The position numbers were made by a program, and so were the translations under genes. Shown here piece after piece: positions 1-12,082 of a DNA stretch of 64,000 nt (the first letter of the stretch is position 1; each line of letters begins with the position of its first letter). Source of the stretch: Dichetophora obliterata. Taxonomy: Eukaryota > Arthropoda > Insecta > Diptera > Sciomyzidae. Under the pieces are notes generated by a model. It saw only the letters and a list, made by a program, of their open reading frames with translations. It had not been told where the DNA came from and did not search any database. Where the stretch lies: NCBI GenBank assembly GCA_963920525.1, contig OY986438.1:187470388-187534387 (forward strand). The letters are read 5' to 3'.

Positions 1-125
1 TTAAAGTTAATGCGGTAAGCTATATTGCAGCAGATCACAATAATCTATTGAAATCCGCAGGTGTTTTTTTGAAAGGCGTGTGTATTGGCTTTCCTACATA
101 TTAAGCAGTTTTCCAAACAATAAAA
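1..125. repeat. Dispersed repeat fragment, related to 33063-33760
   Basis: The stretch with GCAGCAGATCACAAT followed by CCTACATATT and CCAAACAAT recurs at about 33160-33215 and 33690-33720, where a MITE splits it. There is no coding potential. It is probably a degraded transposon or SINE-associated sequence of unknown class. Related fragments at 780-840, 2530-2885, 34655-34745 and 34870-34925 suggest one larger family. Confidence 0.5.
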
Positions 126-1705
126 AAAAATAACAAAAATGTTGCTTCTACTTACTACACGATGTCATCAGCATCGTTAAGTAGGTGTTTTTTTAGTGAT
201 GTGAATGCGTTTGTGATATTGTTGGTAATTTTTTTTTTTGTTTTTGCATAGCGCGAAGGAAAATTAGCAACTGACCACAACTGCGTTGACATATGCGTTT
301 TCTTAGTTACAGAAAAAAATATGACATCAAATAATATGGAATTAATAAGCGCGGGCATGACATAGGTAAGGTATCTTAAATGCTTGTTAAAATTAATTTC
401 GTGTGTATACTTTAATATTTTTTAATTAACTTTGTTATTAAAAATTTTTGAATTTTAAAAAAATTTAATCAAAATATTATTAAATGAAATTATTAAAAAA
501 AACATTTTATTATTAAATCTTTGAAACTGCGTGTTAATAGTTTCTAGATTGCAAATATTTAAGATAAACTTAACTTTAATAATTGAAAACTCAGCGCCCA
601 CGTTCGCTTTAAACTCATTCTTTATTTAACTAATTTGACACTTCAACGTGTATGAGAATATTTTAGGAAAAGAGAATAAGAAACAATGTAATAACATTTA
701 TCAGAAAGAAATAACAAGAGGTAATGATAAAACAGTGGGGCACAATTAGTGCATTACTGCTCCGGTTTATAAATACTTAACACTACGAAAAACTTTGCTT
801 CTCTCATGTGTCCACTGAATCATTTTTTATTTTTTTGAAACATGTGAATAACCTGAGGATTTCAGGAGGTTATTTTTGTTTCATTTTGTTATGTTTCCTA
901 GCAATGTCCTTTCAAGCCTTCTTAACTTACAAATATAAATGTTTTCTATCGTTTGATCACAATTTTATTGAGCAAACTTTTCTAATGCTTGCCATGTTGT
1001 TGCAAAAAGTAGCCAATTTAAGTTGATTTTAAGCTATTGACATTAAAGAATGCTATTAAAATCTCCTTAAAGAGTCCTAAATAAACTTGAATGTTTTTTG
1101 AAAACGGAAATGATGCCAAATCTTTGTTTATTTGTTTTGAATTGATTGATAAAGTTGATTGGTTGTTGATTCATTGAATTTGATATAAGACAATTTACAT
1201 CATCATAAAAAGTATGGGGCAAGGCTAAGGTTTTTTGAGTATTAGAACGCTTCAATGTTACATTCAAAAGGGAGTGGGAGTTTATTTGTAAACTTAGGTA
1301 ATGAATATTTAGACTTAATTAATTTGATTAGTTCATGGAAAAACAAACGTGCTTAAGACATTTCATCGGCTCAGTTTGAAACTGTTTCCAACATCTTATA
1401 AGCATTTACAAAAGATTAATTTATTAAAATTCACAAAAAAAAAGTTACAAAGAATAATGGTAGGCTCCCCAGAAAGGAAGATACGTACACGGGTAGAAAA
1501 GTATCAAGAAAATAAGCTATCAGCTTACACTCAAGCGTAAATTTCTCAATTCAAGAATCATTTTGCTCGAATTTAGCATATTTAAAACACATGATATTAA
1601 GAAAAAAATGTTTAATTCAAGAATAATTTGCTTATAAATCCAGAATATTTTTGAAGTGAAACTTCTTAGGCGACGATTTTTTGAGGGTAAAATTTTTTGA
1701 GCCTC
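126..1705. other. AT-rich stretch, no gene
   Basis: There are only short open frames with low-complexity translations and no family resemblance. The one structured piece is about 785-840 (CTTTGCTTCTCTC, then TGTGTCCA), which is matched near 34875-34925. I see no promoter, RNA gene or element terminus here. Confidence 0.6.
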
Positions 1706-2343
1706 CCCAGTGTGCCAAACGGATCTGTTACGAATCCGTAACGAACTCACTTCTTCGTACATTTTGTCCGAAACGGATTGCGTTTCGCATCCGGAACGGA
1801 TCCTTTTTCGTATGAAATTCCTCTCTCCGTTACGGACTTCAGTTACGAATCCGTTTCGGACTTCAGATACGAATCCGTTTCGGACTTCAGTTACGAATCC
1901 GTTTCGGACTTCAGATACGAATCCGTTTCGGACTTCAGATACGAATCCGTTTTGGGCTTCAGATACGAATCCATTTCGGACTTCATATACGAAACAGACG
2001 TTTCAGACTCTTTTTTTTTTAAATAATGCGAACTTGCAACGGACTCGTTTGACGCATTTAGCTACAGATGTTAAAAATATAGGTTCTCTTAACAAGTTTG
2101 ACGCAAAAAAAAATATTTTGTAATCAAATTTATAAGAGAGTAGTGGAGGCTAGTTTAAATGGTAAAAAAATAATTCAAAATATCAAATAAACGAGTACAA
2201 AAGATACGAATCCGTTTCAGACTCTTTTGGCGGATTTGTAACGGGTTCGTAACGGGTCCGTCGAAACATTAGAAAGCGTAGTGCGTACTGACGGACTCGT
2301 AACGGGTTCGTAACGGATCCGCATCCGTTTTTGTGCACATTGG
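1706..2343. mobile_element. TIR element rich in ACGGATCCGT/TTACGAA words
   Basis: The left end reads CCCAGTGTGC, then AAACGGATC. The reverse complement of the right end reads CCCAATGTGC, then ACGGATGCGGATC. Both arms are packed with direct and inverted copies of words such as ACGGATCCG, GTTACGAA and AACGGGTTCG. The middle holds an exact 24-bp tandem array. It has no coding content. I could not identify a target-site duplication, so the superfamily is open. It is probably a non-autonomous DNA transposon. Confidence 0.55.
1836..1990. repeat. 24-bp tandem array, seven units
   Basis: ACTTCAG or a one-base variant recurs at 1836, 1860, 1884, 1908, 1932, 1956 and 1980, a constant 24-bp period. Each unit carries TACGAATCCGTTTCGG with one or two substitutions. 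Because 24 is divisible by three, the array stays open in more than one frame and gives an artefactual eight-residue peptide repeat. It is a minisatellite inside the 1706-2343 element. Confidence 0.9.
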
Positions 2344-2424
2344 GTCGTCACGAAAAATTTTCGTTATGTAAAACATTTCGATTCTCGTCACGTTTTTGGG
2401 TACGCGAGCAATGTTATAGGAGAA

Positions 2425-2530
2425 TATAATATTAAAAACATTTCTGTGTAAGCAGTGGAATTTGAACCCCTTGTACCCCTTCGATTGGTAGTTCTACATG
2501 CTACCCATTCTACACGATACCCAAAATCCT
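2425..2530 (-). repeat. tRNA-derived SINE head
   Basis: On the minus strand there is an A-box-like stretch (AGAATGGGTAGCATG) and, about 35 bases downstream, a B-box GGTTCAAATTCC, in tRNA order and spacing. The acceptor stem does not pair, so it is not a functional tRNA. The sequence after the tRNA-like part (AGAAATGTTTTTAATATTAT) matches the body after the tRNA-like sequence at 32993-33063, which suggests one SINE family. Confidence 0.55.
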
Positions 2531-2890
2531 TTGTGATGTAGGTTGGTTTATTCAATATAACTCTTAACTGTAGTGATTTAAACATATACTGTCCTTCTGT
2601 TCATCCTGCACCTGAAAGTATGCACATCTTATTACATGAAAAGTAAGCCTGCTGTTCCGCACCTAATATTGCTCAAACTGTGCTTTTACAACATATACTG
2701 TCCTTAAAAATGTTCAGCCTGAAAGTATGCACAAACTTACAAATCACTTTTATGCTATACACGAACAGGTTCCATTCAACTAGGTGAACGTTATCACAAG
2801 ATGCCGCAGTATTTGCTAGATATATCGATGACACTACATCTATAATATACGTTTGATATTTTAGATATCAAAAACCAATAATTTCATTAA
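2531..2890. repeat. Dispersed repeat with internal direct repeats
   Basis: A 50-bp block beginning ACATATACTGTCC and ending GAAAGTATGCACA occurs at about 2582 and again at about 2690. The segment 2815-2885 (ATCGATGACA, then ATATACGTTTGATATTTTAGA) is closely matched at 34672-34742. The family is unknown and non-coding. Confidence 0.6.
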
Positions 2891-3660
2891 TAAATTTCCA
2901 TAATTATAACAATTGAAAACATTTACAAAAATAATTCAAAATTAATGTAACATGAAATTAAATAAAATAATAATGTGATGTAATAAAATGTACTGATGTG
3001 AATATTATATTTTGTGTTAAATTAAAAATAAACAAAGTATTACCAATTGAAGAAACAACCAATGACAGTGCATATATTAAATACACAGAATATATTTTAT
3101 GAAAATTTTGTATTGTATTTCTTTTGAAATACCCTCTCTCTCTCTCTCTCTGTCTCTTTCACAAAAATCGATTTTATTCTTAATTATAAGAAGTTTCACT
3201 TCTGTACTGTATACACGCAGTACTATATTTTTTCTAGATTCAAGACTAATATATGCTCTAAGTGAGAAAATTTTGTTTGATTCAAATAAACAATTTTCTT
3301 AACACTAGAATATTTTTATTGATATAAGAAACATAATTTTTTTATTAAGAGCAGAATATGCTTGATACGGGTAAACAATCTGTTGAAAACGAGAATAATT
3401 TGCTCAATTTGAAAATTTTGTGTTTGTGTTTTAAAATTGAGAAGAATTTTTTTCATTCAAATAAACAATTTTCTCAATAAAAGAAAGTTTAGATTTTTTT
3501 TCTTATTTCTTCAAACAAAACAGAAGAATTTGCATTAAAATGAGGAATTTTATTTGAAAATAGTAAATAGCTTGCTACATTGTGTTTGTAAATTAAGCAA
3601 AAACTTGTAATTTTTTAAAAATTAAATTAAATTATATTTTTTATTAATTTTATAAAATTA
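2891..3660. other. AT-rich stretch with a (CT)n tract
   Basis: No gene is visible. A CT dinucleotide run with one interruption lies at 3132-3158. The rest is A/T homopolymer-rich sequence. Confidence 0.7.
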
Positions 3661-4640
3661 CTAGCTGAAACCCGGCGCGTTGCTGCCTCGTCCCGTTTCC
3701 AAAAACCCATCAAATGGTAACATTGAACATAGCATGTTTAAATTGTGGTTAAATACTAAATCTGTGCTACCTATAATTCCAAAGCTATTCGATAAATCAT
3801 AAAGTAACTTAATCATAAAAGCCATTACTTTTGATTGGAAAGAGATATTGGGGTAATTTTTTCACATAAATTATTTTTAAGACTTGGATTTTTTGTAAAA
3901 AATATAAAAACAACATTTTGGAAAAAATAAATTTCGCCAAAAAAATCAAAGGGTGTACCTTGTTGTTTTGATGACAAAAACATTAAAATAATTTTTGCGC
4001 TTATCTGGAAGAATTTTTGCAAAAAAATGCTATGTCATATGAAAGTTAGTCAGATGTGCAATTTTTAATTGATTTCATTTTTACAACAAAAACAATTTTT
4101 GAGTCATTTTTTGAGTAAAAAGTCAATATTTTGGACCTTTTTTGACATAATTATAAAACATAGTTTCACTGACTAAAAGGTACAGTTCAACCCATTTTTG
4201 TAAAGTATATTTATTGAACTTTTGAACAAAAAAAATTTGAATCAAATATATTAATGGACAGCAGAGATATTTGCATCCAAAGACCAAACTTTGATTTTCA
4301 TGGCGTTTTTTTTCTCATTCTTTGGTAACGATGTTTTTTGAAAAAGTCGTTGTACTGAAAATTTCTACAATTTTGAGTGTATGTGAGTGTTTTTGATGCC
4401 AAAATAACAGAAATTTTTTAAATTAAAAACAAAAAACTTCGATAAAAAATTATTATAATAACAAAATTGCCGTTAGTTGGAAAAGTTCGGAGGGGGCGTG
4501 GCAAAAAATTAGTATGTAACATTTTAAGTTAGAATAAATATAATATGTGCACCTAGTTTGAGCAAAATCCGTTGGGCCGTTTAGATTTGTATAAAGGCCA
4601 AACAAACAAACAAACAGAAAATTATTTTTATTACTATAGA
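3661..4640 (-). mobile_element. Non-autonomous Helitron, both ends
   Basis: Read on the minus strand, the element starts TCTATAGTAATAAA at 4640, preceded by A. It ends CTAG at 3664-3661, followed by T, which is the canonical Helitron A|TC...CTAG|T arrangement. A short imperfect GC hairpin (3674-3687) sits nine bases before the CTAG terminus, as expected for a Helitron 3' end. The 980-bp body encodes nothing and includes a segment (about 3832-4045) repeated near 4717 and 49710. It must rely on a Rep/helicase supplied elsewhere. No target duplication is expected for this class. Confidence 0.75.
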
Positions 4641-6615
4641 TTGTCAATTGTATGAAAAAATAGATTTTTAATCACAAATTTTGATTATTTGAGATATAGG
4701 CTTTGGCAGCAAATGTTGTAAATTTGATTGGAAAGAGATATTGGGGTAATTTTTCACATAAATTATTTTTGACTTTTTGTAAAAAATATAAAAACAACAT
4801 TTTGGAACAGTAAAATAATTTTTGCGCTTAGCTGGAAGAATTTTTGCAAATAAATGCTATGTCATATGAAAGGAACGCCGATTTGCAATTTTTAATTGAT
4901 TTCATTGTATGATGCCAGGCATAGTACCCTAAAATTTTCGTTTAAATCGGTCGACCCGCTTTTGCAGTTAGTGTTTACATCAAGAGTGGTTACATAAGAC
5001 TTGTATTCCTCGGCAGACGTTGTTCGGCCCCAGACCGCCTTAATGCCATATACGAAAATGTCAAGAAATGCCAAAAATATTCACCATTTTCAGTATAACT
5101 GCCATAAGTAACCATATGAATTAAATAGCCAAATTTTAGTCAAATACAATCAAAACTGTTTGAAATATAGAATTTTTGTTGTTTTGTAAGCGGTAAAAAG
5201 GGGTGCGGCAAAATTATTTCCCTTAAACCATCTCGTACACGAAACAAATCGACTGCCAAAATTTTAGCTCAATTTAGCTAAAGCCTGGCGCACTTTGCTT
5301 CACTTTACGTTGACCCCCCGAAAAGTCAGTTTAACTAAAGTGGGACAGGCCTATTTTTAGTGCTCTTGCCGAGAGTAACCATATGAGCTAAATTACAAAA
5401 TTTTTGTCTAATACGACCCAAACCGTTGAAATAAAACGTTTTCATTGGTTTGTGGGCGGTAAAAGGGGGCGTGGAAACCAATTTTTAGTACAGTTGCTGA
5501 CAGTAACCGTGCAAACTAAGCCAACATTTAAGCTCAATCGACCAGTAGTAAATTTTAATGATTTCTCAAAAATTGGGTGTGGCTATATATCGATTACGCC
5601 CCTTTTTAGTACAGTTGCCGAAAGTAACCATACAAACTTAGGTATCACATGTTAGTCTCATACGGCCAAAACTGCTTAAAATATAGTATTTACACTGATA
5701 TGTGGGCGCAAAAAGTGGGCGTGGAAACCAATTTTTCGTACAGTTACTGCCAGTAACTACACAAACCAAAGTACCAAATTTAAGTCTTATACGACCAAAA
5801 CCGTCTGAAATAAAGCATTTTCATTTCTTTGTGGGCGGTAAAAGGGGGCGTGGAAATCCATTTTAAGTACAGTTATCGACAGTAACCGTACATACTAAAT
5901 TACAAAATTTTAGCCTTATACGATCCAAACTGACTGAAATATAACATTTTTATTGATTTGGGGGCGGTAAAAGGTGGGTGTGGCACATTTTTTCCCCTCA
6001 ACCATCTCGTACCTGAAACAAATCGGCTGCCAAAATTTCAGGTCAATCGGTTTAGTAGTTTTGGAGTCTATAGACATCACACAGCCAGACACACATCGTT
6101 TTGCTTTTTATATATACAGACATTGATTTGTGGGCGGTAAAAGTGGGCGTGAAAACATTTATTTATAGTGACCGCCTCTTGGAGCACCTATACAGTAAGT
6201 TTCACTGAAAAAGTGTATAGAACTCTGGAATTGCCATGATTTCGAAAAAGTGGGCGTATTTATTTTACGACCACGCCCATTTTTTGTACAGTTACCGACA
6301 GTAACCATCTGAACAAAATTACCAAATCTTAGTTTTTTACGATTGAAACCGCCTGATATATAACCTTTTTTTGGTTTGTGATCGATGGAGCAAATTTGGC
6401 TTGTATGGGAGGTACCACGCCCCCTTCTCCAATCGTTACCAAACCTCACAGGAACACTCTCAAGATGTAGTTTTATTTTCCCTGAAAATTTCATAAAGAT
6501 CGGTTCAGCGGTTTTGGAGTCTATACGTGATATAGCCACATACCCACCCACATACCCACCCACATACCCACATACCCACATACCCACATACATACATCCA
6601 TTTTTATATATAAGA
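4641..6615 (-). mobile_element. Helitron-related sequence with about 125-bp degenerate units
   Basis: On the minus strand a Helitron-like 5' end (A|TCTTATATATAAAAATGG) lies at 6615, and a weaker one (TCTGTATATATAAAAAGC) at 6120. From about 5160 to 6300 there are repeated units of roughly 125-130 bp, marked by GTGGGCGGTAAAAG, GGGCGTGG, then AGTACAGTT and AGTAACC. The segment 4717-4880 copies part of the neighbouring Helitron. I did not find a matching CTAG 3' end for the copy starting at 6615, so its left limit is uncertain. The same unit array occurs inverted at 40440-41400. Confidence 0.6.
6536..6597. repeat. (CCACATAC)-type minisatellite
   Basis: Repeated CCACATACCCA-like units lie just inside the Helitron-like 5' end at 6615. 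Variable short tandem repeats near this end are common in such elements. Confidence 0.75.
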
Positions 6616-6639
6616 TATTATAAATATCTTTTTTAAAAG

Positions 6640-9180
6640 GATTTTCTGATATCTTGTGATAAATTAAAACATTGAAGCAAAAAATTCAAGTAAGCTTAAA
6701 GCAAAAAATTTCATTCTTTTAAAATAAAAAATGTCCATAACTCTTAATATCCTTTTCAGTCCGTGATGAATCAATTGTGCGGGTGACTTTTAGTCTAAAT
6801 ATTTTTACTGCTATTTCAAGAATATTTATCAATTTCACATGTATCAATTGCGCAGGTAATTGTTTATGTTTGCCTTTCGTATTGTTTAGCTGTTAGTTTT
6901 GTCGTTTCTTAAACTTTCACGAAATTCTTGCGTCACATTTATTTTTTTTTTTAAAAGAGTCGTAGAAGTTAGTTGTTTTTTTCATATACTAAGATACTAA
7001 TAGCGCAATTTTAGTGAAGTTGATACATTTTAAGTTGATACTTACATTTTTAGGATAAGTTGATACATACTAGTAGCGCAATTTTCGTAAAGTTGATACA
7101 TTTTAACTAAAAAAATAATATATTTTAAAATCTCAAATAATTTGATGCAAAAAAAATATTTTCAGTACAAACTTTCGTTTATTGAAAATCCTTGAAGAAT
7201 ATGAAAATATCAAAATTTAGGCACTGAATATGTTTTCTTATCATATAATGACCATTTACTCCAAAAAATCATAAGAAAAATTCTCAGTAGCCTAGCGTCA
7301 GGTCTGAAAGGGATATTAAAAGCAATTAAAAAGGCTATCGAATTCAAGTTGACATAGTTTGAGGGTAAAATATTATTTAGACTTAATTATTGTCAATCAA
7401 GTATCTCATATAATTTATTAGACTTAAATATAAAATGCAAGTTCTTAAAATTAGTTCATTTGTAGTTAATTTTATTTGTAATTCGTTAGAATTTGAAATC
7501 ATGAGTTGACAAACCGCTAAGACAAAATAATTTATTGATTCATGTCTTGTTCTAGTTTCTAGAATCAAGTATTTAATTCTTGAAATAAATGCTCATTATA
7601 AAATTGGCTTTCTAATTTTAGTTTTTAATGCAAAATATTTGCTTAACCCATTTCAGTCGGATGGTGTGAAATTTCAACCCTTTAAAGGTATTTTTTCTTT
7701 TGACATTTTTTGAAGAAAGAGAAAATGAATGGGGGCTTTAATTTATGAAATTTTGGTATCAATCGGAGTATTAACCTACATATTATGAATGCTTTACCTG
7801 AAGTTTTTGAAATTTTATCCCATCATTATTTGTGGTGTTCAAACAGGCATTTTTTTCTTTATATTTCGAATCAAGAGAGACTGAAATGCAGTGTTAGCTA
7901 TGGCTTATATGTAGCTTATCGTGATAATTATATATTTTGAAAGAATCTTGAGAAACTACAACATATATGACCAGTTATGATACCTCAAGCAGTAATCATA
8001 ATTGACTCTATCATTAGTTTAGATTAGATGAGAACAGACATAGTACAGTTATAGGCCATTTTGTCTATGTTTTATCGCTACTGAATTAGTATTTTCAATA
8101 TGGTTTTTTCGCCTTATTCTCGCTCCTTCAAAGTCCAACAGTATTTTGGCCATTAAACATTTGACCGGGCTTCTTCGGCTGGACAAAACCCGTTTGTGAC
8201 TCAGCGTAGTAAGAATATTTTCTGGTTTTGTTTCATCTCTATCACTTTTTAAATTGTTTATTTGGTTCCAATACATCCACTAAGCTATCTTTCTTTACCG
8301 CTTTCATTTCTAAAATCATTTCAGACAAAGTGTTTCTTCATAATTTAAAGTAATAACTAGTTATTATTTATAATTCTAACGAGTTAGCAGAAGAAATAAA
8401 TTATCACTGAAAAGGACACTGAAGAAACTTCAAATATTTCACTAGAGAACATTGCATTAAAACATTAACTTCGGCGTATTCTAAACGATTTTAGTTATAT
8501 TATTATTAAAACTTAAATAAAATTTATGCAAACAAACAAAACTTCTTCAATTAAAAATAATTGCGCTGAAGCAAAACTTATTTCGTCACTCGTCCAGCCA
8601 TCCATCAGTAATTGTCGGCATCGCTTTGCCTGCTTTTCATAGTTACAGCGGACCTGTTTCTTTGTCTTTTTCTTCTTAAGACTTGAAGAGCACAACTGCT
8701 GCTACTAGTGCTGAATTTTCTTATACAAACAACAATGAGAAAGGATCTTTTCATAAATTCAAGGAAAATGAGAGTTGTAAAGAATACAAGTTGGATTAAA
8801 AAAAAAAAGAAAGAAAGATTATTAAGTGTAACGCACTGCAGCAGAAGTAAAAGCAACAACTATCTTACCACTTATTCAAGGACCTGCAGTTATCCTTGCG
8901 CCGGAAGTAGAAAGATGACTTCCACTTAACCAGCCGGTAGTTATTCAAACTGTAGTTCATTCGTTCAACTATTTTAGAAATTTCCAAGAACACTTCACAA
9001 AACTTTGTTCAAGATGATGAAGGTGAAGCTGCTTGGACTGCAGTAGCAGTTGTTGCATCCGTTTATATCCTTCTGCTGCTGCTGCTATATCATTATGTTT
9101 TGACGTTAGCTCGTCTTGTCTTTTGACATCTTCTCTATAACAAAGCAGGCTACTTCGTTATTCACGTTACCTACTCAGTC
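6640..9180. other. No gene; minor repeats
   Basis: A 40-bp direct repeat (TAGCGCAATTTT, then GTTGATACATTTTAA) starts at 6996 and 7069. At 7643 TTAACCCATTTCAGTC resembles the end of the TTAA MITE at 21569, and a partial inverse (GACTGAAATGC) lies at 7880, so 7647-7893 may be a decayed relative. Nothing else is recognisable, and the open frames here are short and compositionally biased. Confidence 0.55.
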
Positions 9181-9198
9181 ACCGATGCTGCTGCACCA

Positions 9199-9225
9199 AT
9201 GATGATGATGATGATGATGATGATG
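9199..9225. repeat. (ATG)n microsatellite
   Basis: An uninterrupted ATG/GAT trinucleotide run of about nine units lies in non-coding sequence. Confidence 0.9.
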
Positions 9226-10552
9226 CGCTGATGTTAGGCAGTCAGTCAGTTCGACTCGGATATCAGCGACCGGATATGTCTTTAGCCAAGATGTACGGAT
9301 GTCAGACTACAGTATAGTTTTTAATAAAGCAAATAAGCCGGAAGTATGTCAGTTGCAGAAAGTTGTCATTTTATTTTTTTTGTTCTAGTTGGCATCGGTT
9401 AAAGCTGCTTATGCTTGAGAAGAGATAAAAAACAACAGATTAACTTGCTAAATCCCTGAAAGAGGCTTTTCATTAGCGGCGTTGACGTTTGAAATTTGAG
9501 CTGTACAACAACAAAAACAACCACAACAACAATAACAACAAGTTTCCAAAGATGTTGAAAAGTTGGTCAAGTAGTTATGGATGAGCCTTTTACCAGAGAA
9601 TAGTGAAAGCAACTCAACTTGGACAAGTGGAATTAAGTAAGAAATATCTGTTTCTTCGGCAAAAGTTTATTCTATGGTCTGCATTAGCATTCTGTGTAAA
9701 ATTATTTTTTCCACTCAATACAAGATAGATGATTCGAATTCAATTAGTGATCCAGCGTTATAAAGTTGAGCTAAGTCAAGTTGAGCAAAATTGTTTATCT
9801 CAAGTTTCTTGATTGGGAGTCTTCGAGAGATGCTAAAGATTTGTTAAGGTAATGGTTTTGTACAAAATAAGTGTCTTCATTAATTTTATGCATTTATTTA
9901 TAAATCTTCTTTATACGTACCAAAAAAAGAGACTGCCGTCCGTGTGTGCACTTATAACTCGAAAACGGATCGTTCGATTTTTACGATTTTGGGCTTGATG
10001 AATTCGTATTGGCCCAAGGAAAGACACTATCTATGGAGCAAAACCCTGAAAAATTTCAAGGAAACTTTTAAATTCGGGAAAATCTGGTTTTTATTACATC
10101 ACTTCGAAAACAAATGGCGCTGCACATCGACTTTGATATTAGTTAGTAATACGAAAAACAGCCATTAGCGTGGTTGATCCACTTGCCATTGCGCAATAAG
10201 ACAGGTGTTCTTTTAGTTTCATCATTCCATTTGAATTGGACTTGTTATTGCGTGCGGTCAGATAAAATAAAATTTTATTAATTTGTTCACAATTTTCATT
10301 TTGTTCAAAGTATTTGTAATCGATTATTTCAAGTTTATCAAGAGAGCTTCATTGAGATTTCCATTAATTTTCTTTAATTTCTCTATTTAAAAATTGTATT
10401 GCGAAAAGTGAGGTACACTAACAGCTTTTGATTTCGCTCCAGTGTAATTGGATTTGGGTAATTTGTGAATCCGTGAAAATTTTACTGATTTTTGTGAGTT
10501 AAACGAAACCAACTGATATTTTGAATGCTTTAATTTATATTTTTTTTTTGTT
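9226..10552. other. No gene
   Basis: There are AAC-rich short tracts near 9510-9540. The segment 9930-10170 has the feel of a repeat leader (CTCGAAAACGGATCG, then CGATTTTTACGATTTTGGG) but has no partner in this window. I see no coding or RNA feature that I can support. Confidence 0.6.
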
Positions 10553-10560
10553 ATGGATAT

Positions 10561-12082
10561 TAGAGTGACCAGAAAAAAACGAAGTTTTAATTTTGAGGAA
10601 AGTATTTGAGAAAAAGCTTCGAAAAATAAGTTCCTGAAACTTTTATTGAAAAATATTAATGTTTAGAGGTCCCTTTAACTCGTTTTTTACACATCCACAT
10701 ACCATTTTTTTATGTCAACCTTACAACCGGAATGAAAATGTATTTTTGACTCCATAACTTATTTTAAAGGTCATTCTCTATGTTAGGTGAGTGCTTTAAC
10801 TCGAAATTTACATTATTTTTTGGCTACGGGAATTGGTTTTCAAGATATAAGCGAATCAATATAAAAAAATTTAAAATATTTCAGAAATTTTATTTTTAAG
10901 AGGTCATATAAAAAGAACGCAAATTATCACAAAAAATTTTTGTAAGCAGTTTTGTTATGTAATATTTTCTGATGGAAAAGTAGAAAACAATGTTGTATTA
11001 AGTCAAAAAATTTACGAATTATGATCCCAACTCGAAAGAACTAATTTTCGAAAAAATTATATTAAGCTTATGTAGCTGCAACATAGATACCAACAAGTTT
11101 TATATCACTTTCTCAATGTTTTTGGCCACCTTTATTTCACCCTCCTTTTAATTGTTAAAAAAATCTTTTGACATATGGTTCAAAGATTAAGTCAGCCAAA
11201 TATTATTACAAAAATATCAAGGGATAGCATTAAAAATATTGAAATCTATGACTTAATAACATCAAACATAAATAATTTTTTCAAATTAAGCAATATATCC
11301 TCAGAATTTTTTCAAAAAGATCCTTCCCTTTGAAACGATGATAAAAACTACACTGAAGCATTAAAAATAATTGAAGAAATTATAATTACAAATGACGTTG
11401 CAGAACGGTTCGTTGCCTTAGCAGACAACTTTAATGGAAAAATTACAAGAAATGAAGAACAATATCAAGCCTTACTCCAAGGAGTTAAGTACAATAGAAA
11501 ACATTTTCCATCGTGTACAAAGAAGAATATTTCCGAAAGTTTTCAAAAATTTTAACGATGATTTTATCTACAGTAGCTTATATATCTCAAGTTTTGTTCT
11601 TTTTTGTCTATATTTATTAAAACTAATCAATACACTTTATCCATAGTAGTTTATATATTTGATGATTTGTTCTTTTTTTTGTCTATATTAATTAAAACTT
11701 ATCAATACATACTCTTTTTACATTAATCGTGTTTCTTTTTCCTTTATTTTTCTGAAGAAGAATACCTTCTATCAGAAATATGTCAAAAGATTTTTTCGAA
11801 ATCTTTCAATAAAAAAAATATATAAATTTCGAGTTAAACCACTCATTTAACATAGAAAATGACCTTTAAAATAAGCTATGGAGTCAAAAATACATTTTCA
11901 TTCCGGTTTTAAAGTTGACATAAAAAAATAGTATGTGGAAGTGTGAAAAACGAGTTGGAGGGACCTTTAAACATTAATATTTTTCAATAAAATTTTCAGG
12001 AACTTATTTTTAGACATTATCGAAGCTATTTCTCAAATACTTTCCCCAAAAATTAAAACTTCGTTTTTTTCTGGTCACTCTA
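10561..12082. mobile_element. 1.5-kb long-TIR element, hAT-like, with 8-bp TSD
   Basis: The ends are TAGAGTGACCAG and its exact inverse CTGGTCACTCTA. The homology continues as inverted arms of about 255 bp (10561-10813 against 11826-12082) with few differences. Flanks ATGGATAT (10553-10560) and ATGGATAT (12083-12090) form a perfect 8-bp direct duplication. An 8-bp TSD with a TAGAGTG end points to hAT. The length of the TIR is unusual, and the right flank is a GGATAT array, so part of the TSD match could be fortuitous. Inside lies a broken transposase-like C-terminus. Confidence 0.75.
11175..11555 (+). pseudogene. Transposase C-terminal remnant
   Basis: A reading frame of 126 codons from ATG 11175 to TAA 11553 is interrupted by one in-frame TGA at codon 53. 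The downstream half contains NDVAERFVALADNFN, then LLQGVKYNRKHFP. I associate this with the conserved C-terminus of a family of long transposase-like proteins in insect genomes. That recollection is not checked here, and I do not assign a superfamily from it. The product would belong to the surrounding 10561-12082 element. The catalytic core is absent, so this copy is dead. Confidence 0.5.

Noticed and set aside
1710..2123. 137-codon open frame with an eight-residue repeat
   Set aside because: It is created by the 24-bp tandem array, and a second frame is equally open. No start context or homology.
5160..6440. CRISPR or enhancer array from evenly spaced GGGCGG words
   Set aside because: The units are long diverged tandem copies within Helitron-related repeats. 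The same array lies inverted at 40 kb.
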